A stretch of 64,000 nt of DNA from Zavarzinia marina (lineage in GTDB: Bacteria > Pseudomonadota > Alphaproteobacteria > Zavarziniales > Zavarziniaceae): positions 62,001 to 126,000 of the forward strand of contig NZ_JAKGSB010000006.1 of the NCBI RefSeq assembly GCF_021568905.1. Reading direction: 5' to 3'. Every line of letters starts with the position of its first letter. The stretch's first letter is position 1. Below, in pieces: positions 26,733-35,889 of the stretch. Below the pieces are notes generated by a model. It searched no databases. It was given only the letters and a program-made list of their open reading frames with translations, and had not been told where the DNA came from. The position numbers and the translations under genes were made by a program.

Positions 26733-27742
26733 TCGTCCAGTTCCGCGAAGGCATCGTCCCCGGCCGTCGCGTCGAAACCGAGGAGCTTGAAACTTTCGGC
26801 CATATGGCCCGGCAGCGGTGCCGTCACCCGCAGCCGCCCGCCGTCGGGGTGGGCGATGTCGAGGCTCCGGGCATGGAGGTGCAGCTTGCGGCTGACGCCC
26901 CCGGTCAGGAAGGCTTCGGCGCCGCCGTATTTGCCGTCGCCCACGATGGGCGTGCCGAGGAAGGCGGCATGGGCGCGCAATTGGTGGGTCCGCCCGGTCT
27001 GCGGCCGCATGGCGAGCCAGGCGACGCGCCCGCCCGCCTGTTCCACGACCGTATAGAAGGTGACGGCGCGCTTCGCCTCGTCGTCGTCCTCCGGCCTGGT
27101 GATGGCACGCATCTTCTCGTGGCCGGCCGGGCCTTCCTTGGCCAGCGCGACGTTGATCCTGCCGCGCATCGGCTTGGGCAGGCCGGCGACCAGGGCCCAA
27201 TAGGTCTTGGCGGCATCGCGCGCCTTGAACGCCTTGGCCAAGCTGGCCGCCGCCGCCCGGTCCCGCGCCAGGACGAGGACGCCGGAGGTATCCTTGTCCA
27301 GGCGATGCACCAGCTTCGGGCGTTCCGCCGAACCGAAGCGCAGACCATCGAGGGCGGCGTCGAGATGGGCGTCGGACAGGCCGCTGCCGCCCTGGACCGC
27401 GAGACCCGGCGGCTTGTTGACAACGATCACCCGCTCGTCGCGATGGATGATCGCCTTCTTCAGGGCCTCGGCGATTTCGGCGAGCTTGCCGGTCAGGGGC
27501 TTCGGCCCGTCCGACGCGGGGGCGGGCCGGGGCGCCTCGCCCAGCGGCGGCACGCGCACCTCGTCCCCGGTCGAAAGCCGGTCGGATGCCTTCACCCGGC
27601 CACCGTTGACCCGCACCTGGCCGGTGCGCAGCAGTTTTTCCAGGCGGCCGTGGCCCAGGTCCGGATAGTGGCGCTTGAACCAGCGGTCCAGGCGCATGTC
27701 GGCATCCGCCGCCTCGACCTGACACAGGGTGACCGATTTCAT
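26729..27742 (-). CDS. RluC/RluD family pseudouridine synthase
   Basis: Converts specific uridines in 23S rRNA to pseudouridine. The 337-residue protein has an S4 RNA-binding domain at about residues 15-75 and a catalytic domain from about 95. That domain carries the HRLDKDTSG motif at 146-154, with D149 as the catalytic Asp. RPQTGRTHQLRAHA follows. The sequence looks like RluC (positions 955/2504/2580 in E. coli numbering), but target sites cannot be inferred with confidence. It shares 4-base overlaps with crcB upstream and ATP12 downstream. Confidence 0.92.
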   Translation of the reverse strand: MKSVTLCQVEAADADMRLDRWFKRHYPDLGHGRLEKLLRTGQVRVNGGRVKASDRLSTGDEVRVPPLGEAPRPAPASDGPKPLTGKLAEIAEALKKAIIHRDERVIVVNKPPGLAVQGGSGLSDAHLDAALDGLRFGSAERPKLVHRLDKDTSGVLVLARDRAAAASLAKAFKARDAAKTYWALVAGLPKPMRGRINVALAKEGPAGHEKMRAITRPEDDDEAKRAVTFYTVVEQAGGRVAWLAMRPQTGRTHQLRAHAAFLGTPIVGDGKYGGAEAFLTGGVSRKLHLHARSLDIAHPDGGRLRVTAPLPGHMAESFKLLGFDATAGDDAFAELDE

Positions 27743-28122
27743 GATGCCATGACCTGCCGTCCGATATAGAAGCCGAGCACGACGCCCGCCAGCCCGAGCA
27801 CCACGGAGCCGACGACATAGAGCAGGGCGAGCCCCCCCTCGCCCCGGTCCCAGAGCGCCAGCGCATCGAGGGAGTAGGCCGAGAAGGTGGTGAAACCGCC
27901 GAGCAGCCCGGTCATCAGGAACAGGCGCAGGGGATCGTTGCCGCCCCGCGTCACCATCACGGCGCCGAGCACGCCCATGACCGCACTGCCGATCAGATTG
28001 ACCGCCATGGTGCCGGCCGGAAAGCCCGACCCGACCATGGATTGCGCCAGGCGCACCACCGCGAGGCGGAGCGCGGAGCCGACCGCGCCACCGAGTGCCA
28101 CCATGGCATAGGCTTGAAGCAT
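27739..28122 (-). CDS. crcB: Fluoride channel CrcB/FluC
   Basis: Dual-topology fluoride-specific channel that exports toxic F- as a dimer. The 127-residue protein has four transmembrane helices and the two hallmarks GGAVGSALR near residue 11 and GFTTFSAYS near residue 76, the latter containing the central Na+ site and the Phe-box stretch. ATG 28122. No fluoride riboswitch is obvious in the 77 bases between this gene and azlD. Coupled by ATGA to the pseudouridine synthase gene. Confidence 0.93.
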   Translation of the reverse strand: MLQAYAMVALGGAVGSALRLAVVRLAQSMVGSGFPAGTMAVNLIGSAVMGVLGAVMVTRGGNDPLRLFLMTGLLGGFTTFSAYSLDALALWDRGEGGLALLYVVGSVVLGLAGVVLGFYIGRQVMAS

Positions 28123-28199
28123 GCCCGCCTCCCCTCAACGCCTTACCCACAAGGCCGCGCACGCTATCCGCCAGCGGCCATTCCGGCAAGCAGGATAGA

Positions 28200-28502
28200 T
28201 CAGGCGGCCAGGGCGCGGAAGCCGGCCGCCGCGACGATACCGATGACGATCACCGCCGTCAGCGGCAGGCGCCAGGCGGCGAGCAGCACGGCGGCCCCGG
28301 CCAGCGTCTCGGCCCAGCCGGTGGCGAGCAGGGTCGGCGCCACGATCGCCGCCAGCACCGCGACCGGCATCGCCTCCAGCCCGGCGGCAAGCCGCCCGCG
28401 CCATTCGATGCCCGCCGGCAGCAGCAGGCCGACGAGCCGGCAGGCGACCGTCGCCGCCATCATGGCGAGAATGGCGAGCAGCGTATCGGGATCGACGCTC
28501 AT
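28200..28502 (-). CDS. azlD: Branched-chain amino acid exporter small subunit AzlD
   Basis: Small partner of AzlC in the two-component branched-chain amino acid exporter (also called BrnE). The 100-residue protein shows four hydrophobic segments and the pattern ATVACRLVGLLLP at the start and a long alternating hydrophobic tail. ATG 28502 overlaps the azlC stop codon by 4 bases. It lies at the downstream end of the azlC-azlD pair. Confidence 0.86.
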   Translation of the reverse strand: MSVDPDTLLAILAMMAATVACRLVGLLLPAGIEWRGRLAAGLEAMPVAVLAAIVAPTLLATGWAETLAGAAVLLAAWRLPLTAVIVIGIVAAAGFRALAA

Positions 28503-29209
28503 GATGCCGCCCTCGGCCCGAAGGCGGCGGCCAGAATGCCGGCGAGGGCACCCGCCATGATCGACCAGGCCCCGGGCCAGACCAGATGGACGAGGACGGC
28601 GGTGCCGCTGCTCGCCAGTAGGGTCAGGGCGAAGCCGGGCCGGGCGCGATAGGTGAAGATCAGGAAGACGAAGATGGCGATGAAGGTGAAGTCGAGACCG
28701 AAGGCCTTCGGGTCGGGCAGCATTCTGCCGAGCACGGCCCCCGCCAGCGTCCCCGCCACCCAGGACGGATAGAAGAAGGCGACCAGCCCCGCGTAGAAGG
28801 CCGGCGTCAGGGGCCGGCCCCGGCCCCGCGCCTCGGCGAAGGCCCAGATCTCGTCGACCATGAAGAACAATGCGACCGGCCGCGCCCAGCGCGGAAAGCG
28901 CCCCAGCCGGCGCATCAGGGAAACGCTCATCAGGCCGTGACGCATGTTGACGACGAGCGCCGTCAGACCCAGCGTCAGCCAGGGCGCCGGCAGGGTCCAG
29001 CCGTCGAGCGCGACGAATTGCGACGCCCCGGCGAAGACCAGCGCCGACATCAGCCCGCTTTCCGCGATCGACAATCCCCTGTCCACCGCCAGCGCCCCGA
29101 TCAGCACGGCGAAGGGCACGGCGGCGGCGATCGCCGGCAGGGTGGCGAGGACGCCGTCGCGAAATTCGGTGAGGGTGGAATCGGCTGTGGGAAAGGACGT
29201 TTCTGACAT
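28499..29209 (-). CDS. azlC: Branched-chain amino acid exporter large subunit AzlC
   Basis: Large inner-membrane subunit of the AzlCD (BrnFE-like) exporter, 236 residues. SLMSALVFAGASQFVALD-type sequence near residue 55 and the NMRHGLMSVSL motif near 88 are family hallmarks, and seven hydrophobic segments can be counted. ATG 29209. The AraC-type gene that lies upstream on the same strand is a frequent companion of azlCD and the likely regulator. A REP-like inverted repeat separates the two genes. Confidence 0.88.
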   Translation of the reverse strand: MSETSFPTADSTLTEFRDGVLATLPAIAAAVPFAVLIGALAVDRGLSIAESGLMSALVFAGASQFVALDGWTLPAPWLTLGLTALVVNMRHGLMSVSLMRRLGRFPRWARPVALFFMVDEIWAFAEARGRGRPLTPAFYAGLVAFFYPSWVAGTLAGAVLGRMLPDPKAFGLDFTFIAIFVFLIFTYRARPGFALTLLASSGTAVLVHLVWPGAWSIMAGALAGILAAAFGPRAAS

Positions 29210-29295
29210 GCGGCACCGGGCGTGATCGGGCGCGCAGTATGCCGCCCCGTCCCACCCCGGTCTTGGACGAAAATCACAGTCCCCCTTCCCCCAAT

Positions 29296-29376
29296 CGTCA
29301 TCCCGGCGAAGGCCGGGATCTCGTGACCAGAATGCGCTTTTGCCTTGGGGGAGGTCCCGGCCTTCGCCGGGACGAC
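29296..29376. repeat. REP-like inverted repeat pair
   Basis: Two arms, CGTCATCCCGGCGAAGGCCG at 29296-29315 and its near-inverse CGGCCTTCGCCGGGACGACG ending at 29376, face each other across 30 bases. Each arm is itself a palindrome (TCCCGGC-GAAG-GCCGGGA). Such elements are scattered between genes in many alphaproteobacterial genomes. It may stabilise mRNA ends or act as a processing hairpin. Confidence 0.78.
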
Positions 29377-29388
29377 GGGAAAGGGGCG

Positions 29389-30261
29389 TCAGTTCGCGTA
29401 GAGCCGGCCATAGGCGCCGGGCGCGATGCCGACGCGGGCCTTGAAGGCGCGGTTGAGATGGCTCTGGTCGCAGAAGCCGCAGGCGGCGGCGACTTCGGCC
29501 GGGGCCCCGCCCGCCGCCAGCAGGCGCCGCGCCGCGCGGACACGGCGATCGTTCAGCCAGGCATGGGGCGTCAGGCCGGTCGCCCGGCGCATGGCCCGGA
29601 TCAGCCGCGCCCGGGGCAGGCCGGCGATGCGCGACAGGGTGGCGAGGTCCGGCGCCTCGGCATAATGCGCGTCGAGGAAATCCGTGACGCGGGTAACCGC
29701 CACCGTCTCCTGCCCCGCCGGCCGCGCGAGACCGGCACGAAGCGCCCCGTCGACGCCGTGGCGCGCCATCACGGTGGCGAGGACGGCGAACATCCCCTCT
29801 TCCGCGGCCAGGGGATCGGCGCCCGCCTCCGCCGCGCGATGAACCTGGGCAAGGCGCGCCGCCAATGCCGGATCATGCACCAGGAAGGCACCGAAGCGGG
29901 GCGCCGCACCGGCCCGCTCGGCCACGTCCCCCGCGATCGCCGCCAGGAGCGCGGGTGCCGGATAGGCGATCCGATAGGCATAGCCGCCCGGCCCCGGCGC
30001 ACCGTCGTGGACCGTGCCGGGCTCGATCAGGAAGAGATCGCCCGGCCCGGCGAAACCCCGGTCGATCCCGATCGAGAACCGTTCCTGCCCCGCGATGACG
30101 GTGCCGATGACATATTCGTCGTGGGTGTGGGGCGCATAGGCATAGGTATGGAACCGTGCCGCCAGGCATTCCACCGCGAGCGCCGGCGCGGCGCGGAAGA
30201 AGCGTGCCGTCTCCCCGCCCGCGAGCGGCCGGTCGAGCCTGTCGTGGTCCGCCGCCGTCAT
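29389..30261 (-). CDS. AraC family transcriptional regulator
   Basis: Transcription factor of 290 residues. A cupin-like ligand domain occupies about residues 25-130 (HTHDEYVIGTVIAGQERF near 45-62). The paired helix-turn-helix region is at about 190-285, with the second HTH ending in EVAAACGFCDQSHLNRAFK. ATG 30261 overlaps the rarA stop by one base (TGATG). The family is commonly found beside azlCD exporters, which are the next genes downstream, and may activate them in response to an amino acid. It does not lie divergent to a target, so the regulon is inferred only from proximity. Confidence 0.87.
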   Translation of the reverse strand: MTAADHDRLDRPLAGGETARFFRAAPALAVECLAARFHTYAYAPHTHDEYVIGTVIAGQERFSIGIDRGFAGPGDLFLIEPGTVHDGAPGPGGYAYRIAYPAPALLAAIAGDVAERAGAAPRFGAFLVHDPALAARLAQVHRAAEAGADPLAAEEGMFAVLATVMARHGVDGALRAGLARPAGQETVAVTRVTDFLDAHYAEAPDLATLSRIAGLPRARLIRAMRRATGLTPHAWLNDRRVRAARRLLAAGGAPAEVAAACGFCDQSHLNRAFKARVGIAPGAYGRLYAN

Positions 30262-31610
30262 CACTCCCCGCGCTGGCGCTTGCGCCGGAGGTCGGCCCAG
30301 TGATCCAGGCGGCGGCGGATTTCGTGCTCGAAGCCCTTGCCCTTGGGGTTGTAGAAATTCTGGCGATCCATCGCCTCGGGGAAATAGTCCTGGCCGGAGA
30401 AATCGTCGGGCGCGTCGTGGTCGTAGGCATAGCCGTCGCCATAGCCGAGATCCTTCATCAGCCGGGTCGGGGCGTTCAGGATGTGCTTGGGCGGCATCAG
30501 GCTGCCGGTCTCCTTGGCGGCGCGGCGCGCGGCGCCGTAAGCCGTGTAGGCGGCATTCGACTTGGGCGCGGTCGCCAGATAGATGACGGCATTGGCGATG
30601 GCGAGCTCGCCCTCGGGACTGCCCAGGAAGTCGTAGGCATCCTTGGCCGCATTGGCGACCACCAGGGCCTGGGGATCGGCGATGCCGATGTCCTCCACGG
30701 CGAAGCGGACCAGGCGGCGCGCGATATAGAGCGGTGTTTCGCCCCCCGCCAGCATGCGCGTGAACCAATAGAGCGCCGCATCGACGTCGGAGCCGCGCAT
30801 CGACTTGTGGAGCGCCGAAATCAGGTTGTAGTGGCCTTCCTGGGCCTTGTCGTAGAGGGGCGCGCGGCGCTGCACGATCTCCGTCAGGCCCTCGATATCC
30901 ACCGGTTCCGCCTCGGGCCCGAGATCGAGCAGTTCCTCGGCGAGGTTGAGGAGATAGCGGCCGTCGCCGTCCGCCATGTCGAGCAGGGCCGCGCGCGCCT
31001 CGGGCTTCAGGGGCAGGGCATGGCCCGATAGCACCTCGGCGCGCTGGAGGAGCTGTTCCAGCGCATCCCCCTCCAGCCGGTTGAGGACGAGGACCTGGGC
31101 GCGGGAGAGCAGCGCGGCGTTCAGTTCGAACGAGGGGTTCTCGGTCGTCGCCCCGACCAGGACCACGGTGCCGTCCTCGACATAGGGCAGGAAACCATCC
31201 TGCTGGGCGCGGTTGAAGCGGTGGATCTCGTCGACGAAGAGCAGCGTGCGCCGCCCCATGCGCCGTCGCTGGCGCGATGCCTCGAAAACCTTCTTCAGGT
31301 CGGCGACGCCCGAGAAGATGGCCGATATCTGTTCGAAGTCATAGCCCGCCGCCTTGGCCAGCAGGCGGGCGATGGTGGTCTTGCCGGTTCCCGGCGGGCC
31401 CCAGAGGATGAGGGACGACAGGCGTCCCGCCTTGATCATGCGCCCGATCGGACTGTCCGCCGCGACGATGTGATCCTGGCCCACCACATCCTCCAGCCTT
31501 GCCGGCCGCAGCCGGTCGGCCAGCGGGCGCGAGGCGTCGTCCGCCGGCGCCGCATCGGGCGCCGGCGGCGATTTGGGACCGAGTCCCGCCGCTTCGAACA
31601 GATCGCTCAT
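30261..31610 (-). CDS. rarA: Replication-associated recombination protein RarA
   Basis: AAA+ ATPase (MgsA/RarA) that acts at stalled replication forks. The 449-residue protein has the Walker A box GPPGTGKT at 71-78 and the Walker B stretch LLFVDEIHRFNRAQQD, followed by the C-terminal oligomerisation region with HKSMRGSDVDAALYW and PPKHILNAPT. The length is normal. ATG 31610 lies 13 bases after the Deg protease stop codon, so both are probably cotranscribed. An AraC-type gene follows with a one-base overlap. Confidence 0.95.
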   Translation of the reverse strand: MSDLFEAAGLGPKSPPAPDAAPADDASRPLADRLRPARLEDVVGQDHIVAADSPIGRMIKAGRLSSLILWGPPGTGKTTIARLLAKAAGYDFEQISAIFSGVADLKKVFEASRQRRRMGRRTLLFVDEIHRFNRAQQDGFLPYVEDGTVVLVGATTENPSFELNAALLSRAQVLVLNRLEGDALEQLLQRAEVLSGHALPLKPEARAALLDMADGDGRYLLNLAEELLDLGPEAEPVDIEGLTEIVQRRAPLYDKAQEGHYNLISALHKSMRGSDVDAALYWFTRMLAGGETPLYIARRLVRFAVEDIGIADPQALVVANAAKDAYDFLGSPEGELAIANAVIYLATAPKSNAAYTAYGAARRAAKETGSLMPPKHILNAPTRLMKDLGYGDGYAYDHDAPDDFSGQDYFPEAMDRQNFYNPKGKGFEHEIRRRLDHWADLRRKRQRGE

Positions 31611-31623
31611 GCCGACAGGTTAC

Positions 31624-33051
31624 TCATCGCGGCAGAATGGTCGAGATCTCCCGTCCGCCGCGCTCGATGGTCAGGCGCCAGGCGCGGGACGGCGCCTCGA
31701 TCGCGGCGGCCAGTTCCTTGGTGCTGGCAACCTTGGTGCCGTTCACTTCGAGCACGCGGTCGCCGACCTTGAAGCCGACCCGGTCGGCGGGCGTGCCGCC
31801 CTCGATCTCGGCGATGACGACGCCCTTGTCGCCGGTGTCGCGGCCCATCTCTTCCGCGACGGCCGGCGAGAGGTTGAGCACGGTCGCGCCGGAGAAGGGA
31901 TTGCGGCCACTCATCACCCGCTTGTCGCGCGCCGGCTTCTCGGGCGGGGCTTCCAGGGGGATCGTGACCGCCACCGCCTCCCCCTTCCGCCACAGGCCCA
32001 GCTTCAGCTTGCCGCCGACGTCATGGGTGGCGAGGCGGAAGGACAGGGCGTCCTCGTCGCCGACCGGATGGCCGTCGACCGACAGGATGACGTCGCCCAC
32101 CTTCACGCCGCCGCGCGCCGCCGGCCCGTCGGCGACGATGCTGTTGACCAGCACCCCGCGCGGCCGGTCGAGGCCGAGGCTGGAGGCGAGGTCGGAGGTC
32201 AGCGGCTGGCCGCTGGCGCCGAGCCAGGGGCGGACGATGCGCCCGCCGCTCTTCGCCGCCGCGATCACGCTGCGCACCATCGACGACGGAATGGCGAACC
32301 CGATGCCGAGCGAGCCGCCGTCGCGCGAATAGATCGACGAATTGATGCCGACCAGACGGCCCTTCAGATCGATCAGGGCGCCGCCCGAATTGCCGGGGTT
32401 GATGGCGGCATCGGTCTGGATGAAGAAGCGGTAGTCGGAGACGCCGACCTTGGTGCGCGCCACGGCCGAGACGATGCCCTGGGTCACGGTCTGGCCGACA
32501 CCGAAGGGATTGCCGATGGCGAGCACGATGTCGCCCACTTCGACCGCGTCGGAATCGGCGAGGTTCAGGGTCGGCAGGCTTTCGCCGCCGGCATCGAACT
32601 TCAGGACGGCGAGATCGGTACGGGGATCGGCGATCTGCAGCTTCGCCTCGAATTCGCGGCCGTCCGAAAGCGCCACCGTGATTTCGTCGGCGCCCTCGAT
32701 CACGTGGTTGTTGGTGACGATGGTGCCGTCGCTGCCGAGGATGACGCCGGAACCGAGGGAACGCTCGACGCGCTCGCGCGGCATGCCGCGCATCTGATCG
32801 CCGAAGAAGCGCCGGAAGAAGGGATCGTCCATCATCGGGTTGCGCACGGCGACGCGCTTGCGGGTGTAGATGTTGACGACCGCCGGAGTCGCCGCCTTCA
32901 CCACGGGGGCGAAGCTGAGCAGGACCTGGGCCTGCGATTCGGGCACGGCCCGCGTTTCATCGGCGTGGGCAAGGACGGGCAACGACAGGGCGGGCACCAG
33001 GACGGCGGCGGCCAGACGGACGGCAGCCGCCGTGTTCAGCAATCTCTTCAC
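31624..33051 (-). CDS. Periplasmic serine protease, DegP/DegQ family
   Basis: Trypsin-like HtrA protease and chaperone of the envelope, 475 residues. A signal peptide covers about 1-30 and ends in LAHA. The catalytic triad H116 (NNHVIEG), D146 (RTDLAVL) and S222 (GNSGGAL) is intact. Two PDZ domains lie at about 280-370 and 385-470. GTG 33051 is chosen because GAGGAAG precedes it; the open frame extends 33 bases further without an ATG supported by a ribosome site. It follows the ribosomal operon terminator and precedes rarA. Confidence 0.92.
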   Translation of the reverse strand: MKRLLNTAAAVRLAAAVLVPALSLPVLAHADETRAVPESQAQVLLSFAPVVKAATPAVVNIYTRKRVAVRNPMMDDPFFRRFFGDQMRGMPRERVERSLGSGVILGSDGTIVTNNHVIEGADEITVALSDGREFEAKLQIADPRTDLAVLKFDAGGESLPTLNLADSDAVEVGDIVLAIGNPFGVGQTVTQGIVSAVARTKVGVSDYRFFIQTDAAINPGNSGGALIDLKGRLVGINSSIYSRDGGSLGIGFAIPSSMVRSVIAAAKSGGRIVRPWLGASGQPLTSDLASSLGLDRPRGVLVNSIVADGPAARGGVKVGDVILSVDGHPVGDEDALSFRLATHDVGGKLKLGLWRKGEAVAVTIPLEAPPEKPARDKRVMSGRNPFSGATVLNLSPAVAEEMGRDTGDKGVVIAEIEGGTPADRVGFKVGDRVLEVNGTKVASTKELAAAIEAPSRAWRLTIERGGREISTILPR

Positions 33052-33082
33052 CGGATCTTCCTCTGAACGAATGAAGGGCCCC

Positions 33083-33114
33083 AAAGAAAAGGGGCAGTCC
33101 CGAAGGACTGCCCC
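33083..33114 (-). terminator. Intrinsic terminator after rplQ
   Basis: Perfect arms GGGGCAGTCC and GGACTGCCCC enclose a CGAA loop (TTCG on the transcribed strand), followed on the minus strand by TTTTCTTT. It closes the whole ribosomal gene cluster. Confidence 0.9.
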
Positions 33115-33159
33115 GATCTTACCACCGAATGTGGCGGAACGCGGACCGTGGCCCGGTTC

Positions 33160-33576
33160 TCACTCCTCGTCGGCGTCGATTTCCTGGACCGGGCCCGAAT
33201 CCAGGCCCTTGGCCGAGACGTCGCGGTCGACCAACTCGATCACCGCCATGGCGGCGGCGTCGCCGCGGCGGAAGCCCGCCTTCAGCACGCGGGTGTAACC
33301 GCCGGCGCGGTTGGCGTAGCGCGGACCGACGACGTCGAACAGCTTGCCGACGATCGCCTCGTCATAGAGCTGCGACAGGGCGATGCGACGCGCGGTCAGG
33401 TCGCCCTTCTTGCCGAGGGTGATGAGCTTTTCCACGTAGGGCCGCAGCGCCTTGGCGCGGGGCAGCGTGGTGGTGATCTGTTCGTGCTTCAGCAGCGACG
33501 CGGCCATGTTGGCGAACACGGCGCGGCGGTGCGAAGCATCCATGCCGAGCTTCACTCGGGCAACGCGGTGGCGCAT
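33160..33576 (-). CDS. rplQ: 50S ribosomal protein L17
   Basis: Large-subunit protein of 138 residues. The N-terminal [19 protein letters not shown] part is the family signature; the C-terminal 25 residues form an acidic tail (QEIDADEE) longer than in E. coli. ATG 33576. Last gene of the ribosomal cluster, after rpoA, with a strong terminator about 45 bases downstream. Confidence 0.96.
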   Translation of the reverse strand: MRHRVARVKLGMDASHRRAVFANMAASLLKHEQITTTLPRAKALRPYVEKLITLGKKGDLTARRIALSQLYDEAIVGKLFDVVGPRYANRAGGYTRVLKAGFRRGDAAAMAVIELVDRDVSAKGLDSGPVQEIDADEE

Positions 33577-33621
33577 GGGTTACTCCCGTTCCTAATCCAG
33601 TGAGGCGGCTTCCGCCCGGCC

Positions 33622-34638
33622 TCAGAAATGATTCTCTTCGAGGCGCTTGGCGAGCTCCTCGATGTTCTCCGGCGGCCAGTCGGGCACTTCCATGCCGAGG
33701 TGCAGGCCCATCTGCGCCAGAACTTCCTTGATCTCGTTCAGCGACTTGCGGCCGAAGTTCGGGGTGCGGAGCATTTCCGCCTCGGACTTCTGGATCAGGT
33801 CGCCGATGTAGACGATGTTGTCGTTCTTCAGGCAATTCGCCGAGCGGACCGAAAGCTCCAGCTCGTCGACCTTGCGCAGCAGATTGCGGTTGAACTTCGG
33901 CTCCAGCGGGGCGGCCTCGCGCACTTCCTGGCGCGGCTCCTCGAAGGAGATGAAGCGCTGGAGCTGGTCCTGGATGATGCGCGCGGCGATCGCGACGGCG
34001 CGATCCGGCTCGATCGACCCGTTGGTCTCGACCTGCATGACCAGCTTGTCCAACTCGAGGTTCTGGCCCTCGCGGGTGTTCTCCACGCGATAGGCGACCT
34101 TCTTCACCGGGGAATAGAGGCTGTCGACCGGGATCAGGCCGATCGGGGCGTCTTCCGGACGGTTGCGGTCGGCCGGGACATAACCCTTGCCGTTCTGCAC
34201 CGTGAATTCCATGTGGACCTTGGCGCCGTCATCGAGGCTGCACAGCACGAGGTCGGGGTTCAGGATCTCGATGTCGGACGGCACCGTGATCTGGCCGGCC
34301 GTCACCTCGCCCGGGCCCTGGGCCTTCAGGGTCATGCGACGCGGGCCCTCGGCATGCATGCGAAGGGCGATCTGCTTGATGTTCAGGATGATGTCGGTCA
34401 CGTCCTCGCGGACACCGGCGATCGAGGAGAACTCGTGCAGCACGCCGTCGATCTTCACGGCGGTGACGGCGGCACCCTGCAGCGAGGACAGCAGCACGCG
34501 GCGCAGCGCGTTGCCGAGCGTCAGGCCGAAGCCGCGCTCCAGCGGCTGGGCCACGACCGTCGCGAACCGGCGCGGGTCGTCACCGGGCACGACCTCGATC
34601 TCGGCCTTCTTGAGATTCTTCCAATTGTCCTGGATCAC
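33622..34638 (-). CDS. rpoA: RNA polymerase alpha subunit
   Basis: Scaffold for RNA polymerase assembly and target of activators, 338 residues. The N-terminal dimerisation domain occupies about residues 1-235 ([20 protein letters not shown] near 23-42). The C-terminal DNA-binding domain is at about 260-325 ([16 protein letters not shown] and [17 protein letters not shown]). Start is GTG 34638, supported by GAGG upstream; no in-frame ATG is close. Between this gene and rpsK lie 153 bases with two GC-rich hairpins that may affect mRNA processing. Confidence 0.97.
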   Translation of the reverse strand: MIQDNWKNLKKAEIEVVPGDDPRRFATVVAQPLERGFGLTLGNALRRVLLSSLQGAAVTAVKIDGVLHEFSSIAGVREDVTDIILNIKQIALRMHAEGPRRMTLKAQGPGEVTAGQITVPSDIEILNPDLVLCSLDDGAKVHMEFTVQNGKGYVPADRNRPEDAPIGLIPVDSLYSPVKKVAYRVENTREGQNLELDKLVMQVETNGSIEPDRAVAIAARIIQDQLQRFISFEEPRQEVREAAPLEPKFNRNLLRKVDELELSVRSANCLKNDNIVYIGDLIQKSEAEMLRTPNFGRKSLNEIKEVLAQMGLHLGMEVPDWPPENIEELAKRLEENHF

Positions 34639-34791
34639 GACTTCGACCTCATCCTAAACCGTCAACACGCAGGCCCAATTCATCCGGATCATCTGCGGGA
34701 CGGGCGATATGGGGAGTCCGGTACACCGGCGATCCCGGCCAGGCCGGGACCGTAAACCTGAGGCGGGCGATCGCTCGTCCGCCCCGAATAA

Positions 34792-35181
34792 TCAGACGCG
34801 ACGACGCTTCGGCGGGCGGCAGCCGTTGTGCGGGATCGGGGTCACGTCGCGGATCGACGTGATCTGGAAACCGACCGCCTGCAGCGCGCGCAGCGCCGAC
34901 TCGCGGCCCGAACCCGGACCCGTCACCTCGACCTCGAGGACGCGCACGCCGTGCTCCTGGGCCTTGCGGCCGGCGTCTTCGGCGGCGACCTGCGCGGCAT
35001 AGGGAGTCGACTTGCGGCTGCCCTTGAAGCCCATGGTGCCGGCCGAGGACCAGGAAATGGCATTGCCCTGGGCGTCGGTGATGGTGATCATCGTGTTGTT
35101 GAAGCTGGCATTCACATGCGCGACGCCCGAGGTGATGTTCTTGCGCTCGCGACGCTTCACCCGTGCCTTTTCAACGGCCAT
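34792..35181 (-). CDS. rpsK: 30S ribosomal protein S11
   Basis: Platform protein of the small subunit, 129 residues. Recognised by [20 protein letters not shown] and the C-terminal [22 protein letters not shown] 35181. Lies between rpsM and rpoA in the alpha operon. Confidence 0.97.
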   Translation of the reverse strand: MAVEKARVKRRERKNITSGVAHVNASFNNTMITITDAQGNAISWSSAGTMGFKGSRKSTPYAAQVAAEDAGRKAQEHGVRVLEVEVTGPGSGRESALRALQAVGFQITSIRDVTPIPHNGCRPPKRRRV

Positions 35182-35279
35182 CTCTCACTACCTTCCAAAG
35201 AACGCGCTGCGCGTCCGCTGAACCCGATCGGGCTCGACTTTCGAAAGAGGTCGGGCGCGGACGCGCGCCCTCGCCCTGA

Positions 35280-35648
35280 TTACTTCTTCTTGCCGGCGAT
35301 CGGCTTCGCGGGGCCCTTGCGGGTCCGCGCATTGGTGTGGGTGCGCTGGCCACGCACCGGCAGGCCGCGACGGTGGCGCAGACCGCGATAGCAGCCGAGG
35401 TCCATCAGCCGCTTGATGTTCATCGCGACTTCGCGGCGAAGGTCACCTTCCACCATGTAGTCGCGGTCGATCACTTCGCGGATCTGGCTGACTTCGGCTT
35501 CGGAAAGCTGGTTCACCCGCTTGCCGTCCTCGATGCCGACCTTGGCGACGATTTCCTTGGCCTTGAACAGACCGATACCATGAATGTAGGTCAACGCGAT
35601 CTCGACCCGCTTGTTGGTCGGAATGTTGACACCTGCGATACGAGCCAC
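35280..35648 (-). CDS. rpsM: 30S ribosomal protein S13
   Basis: Head protein of the small subunit that contacts tRNA and S19, 122 residues. [20 protein letters not shown] opens the protein, and the Arg-rich [20 protein letters not shown] motif is near the C-terminus. Start is GTG 35648 with AGAGGT upstream. First gene of the alpha operon. The 241-base gap to adk probably contains a leader or promoter, but no rpmJ, which is absent here as in most alphaproteobacteria. Confidence 0.97.
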   Translation of the reverse strand: MARIAGVNIPTNKRVEIALTYIHGIGLFKAKEIVAKVGIEDGKRVNQLSEAEVSQIREVIDRDYMVEGDLRREVAMNIKRLMDLGCYRGLRHRRGLPVRGQRTHTNARTRKGPAKPIAGKKK

Positions 35649-35889
35649 CGCTAACCTCTTCGTGACGTTCTGTTCGTCTTTACCAAAACCTAGCCCTTCG
35701 CCGCCGCGCCGCGTCCTTCCTGCGGAACAGGTCCCCGGGGATTGTCCCCTTGGACGAACCGTCCTCTTGCACAAAGGGTCTGCGCGCCGCAGAGCTGGCC
35801 CTGCCGACGAGAAGGGCGGATTATATGAGTCGGCAGGTCCATGTCAATCGTATTGGGCGCTCCTGGCGCGCCCATCACATGCTTCCCGT

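Noticed and set aside
28123-28199. Fluoride riboswitch before crcB
   Set aside because: The 77-base gap between crcB and azlD shows none of the conserved riboswitch blocks.
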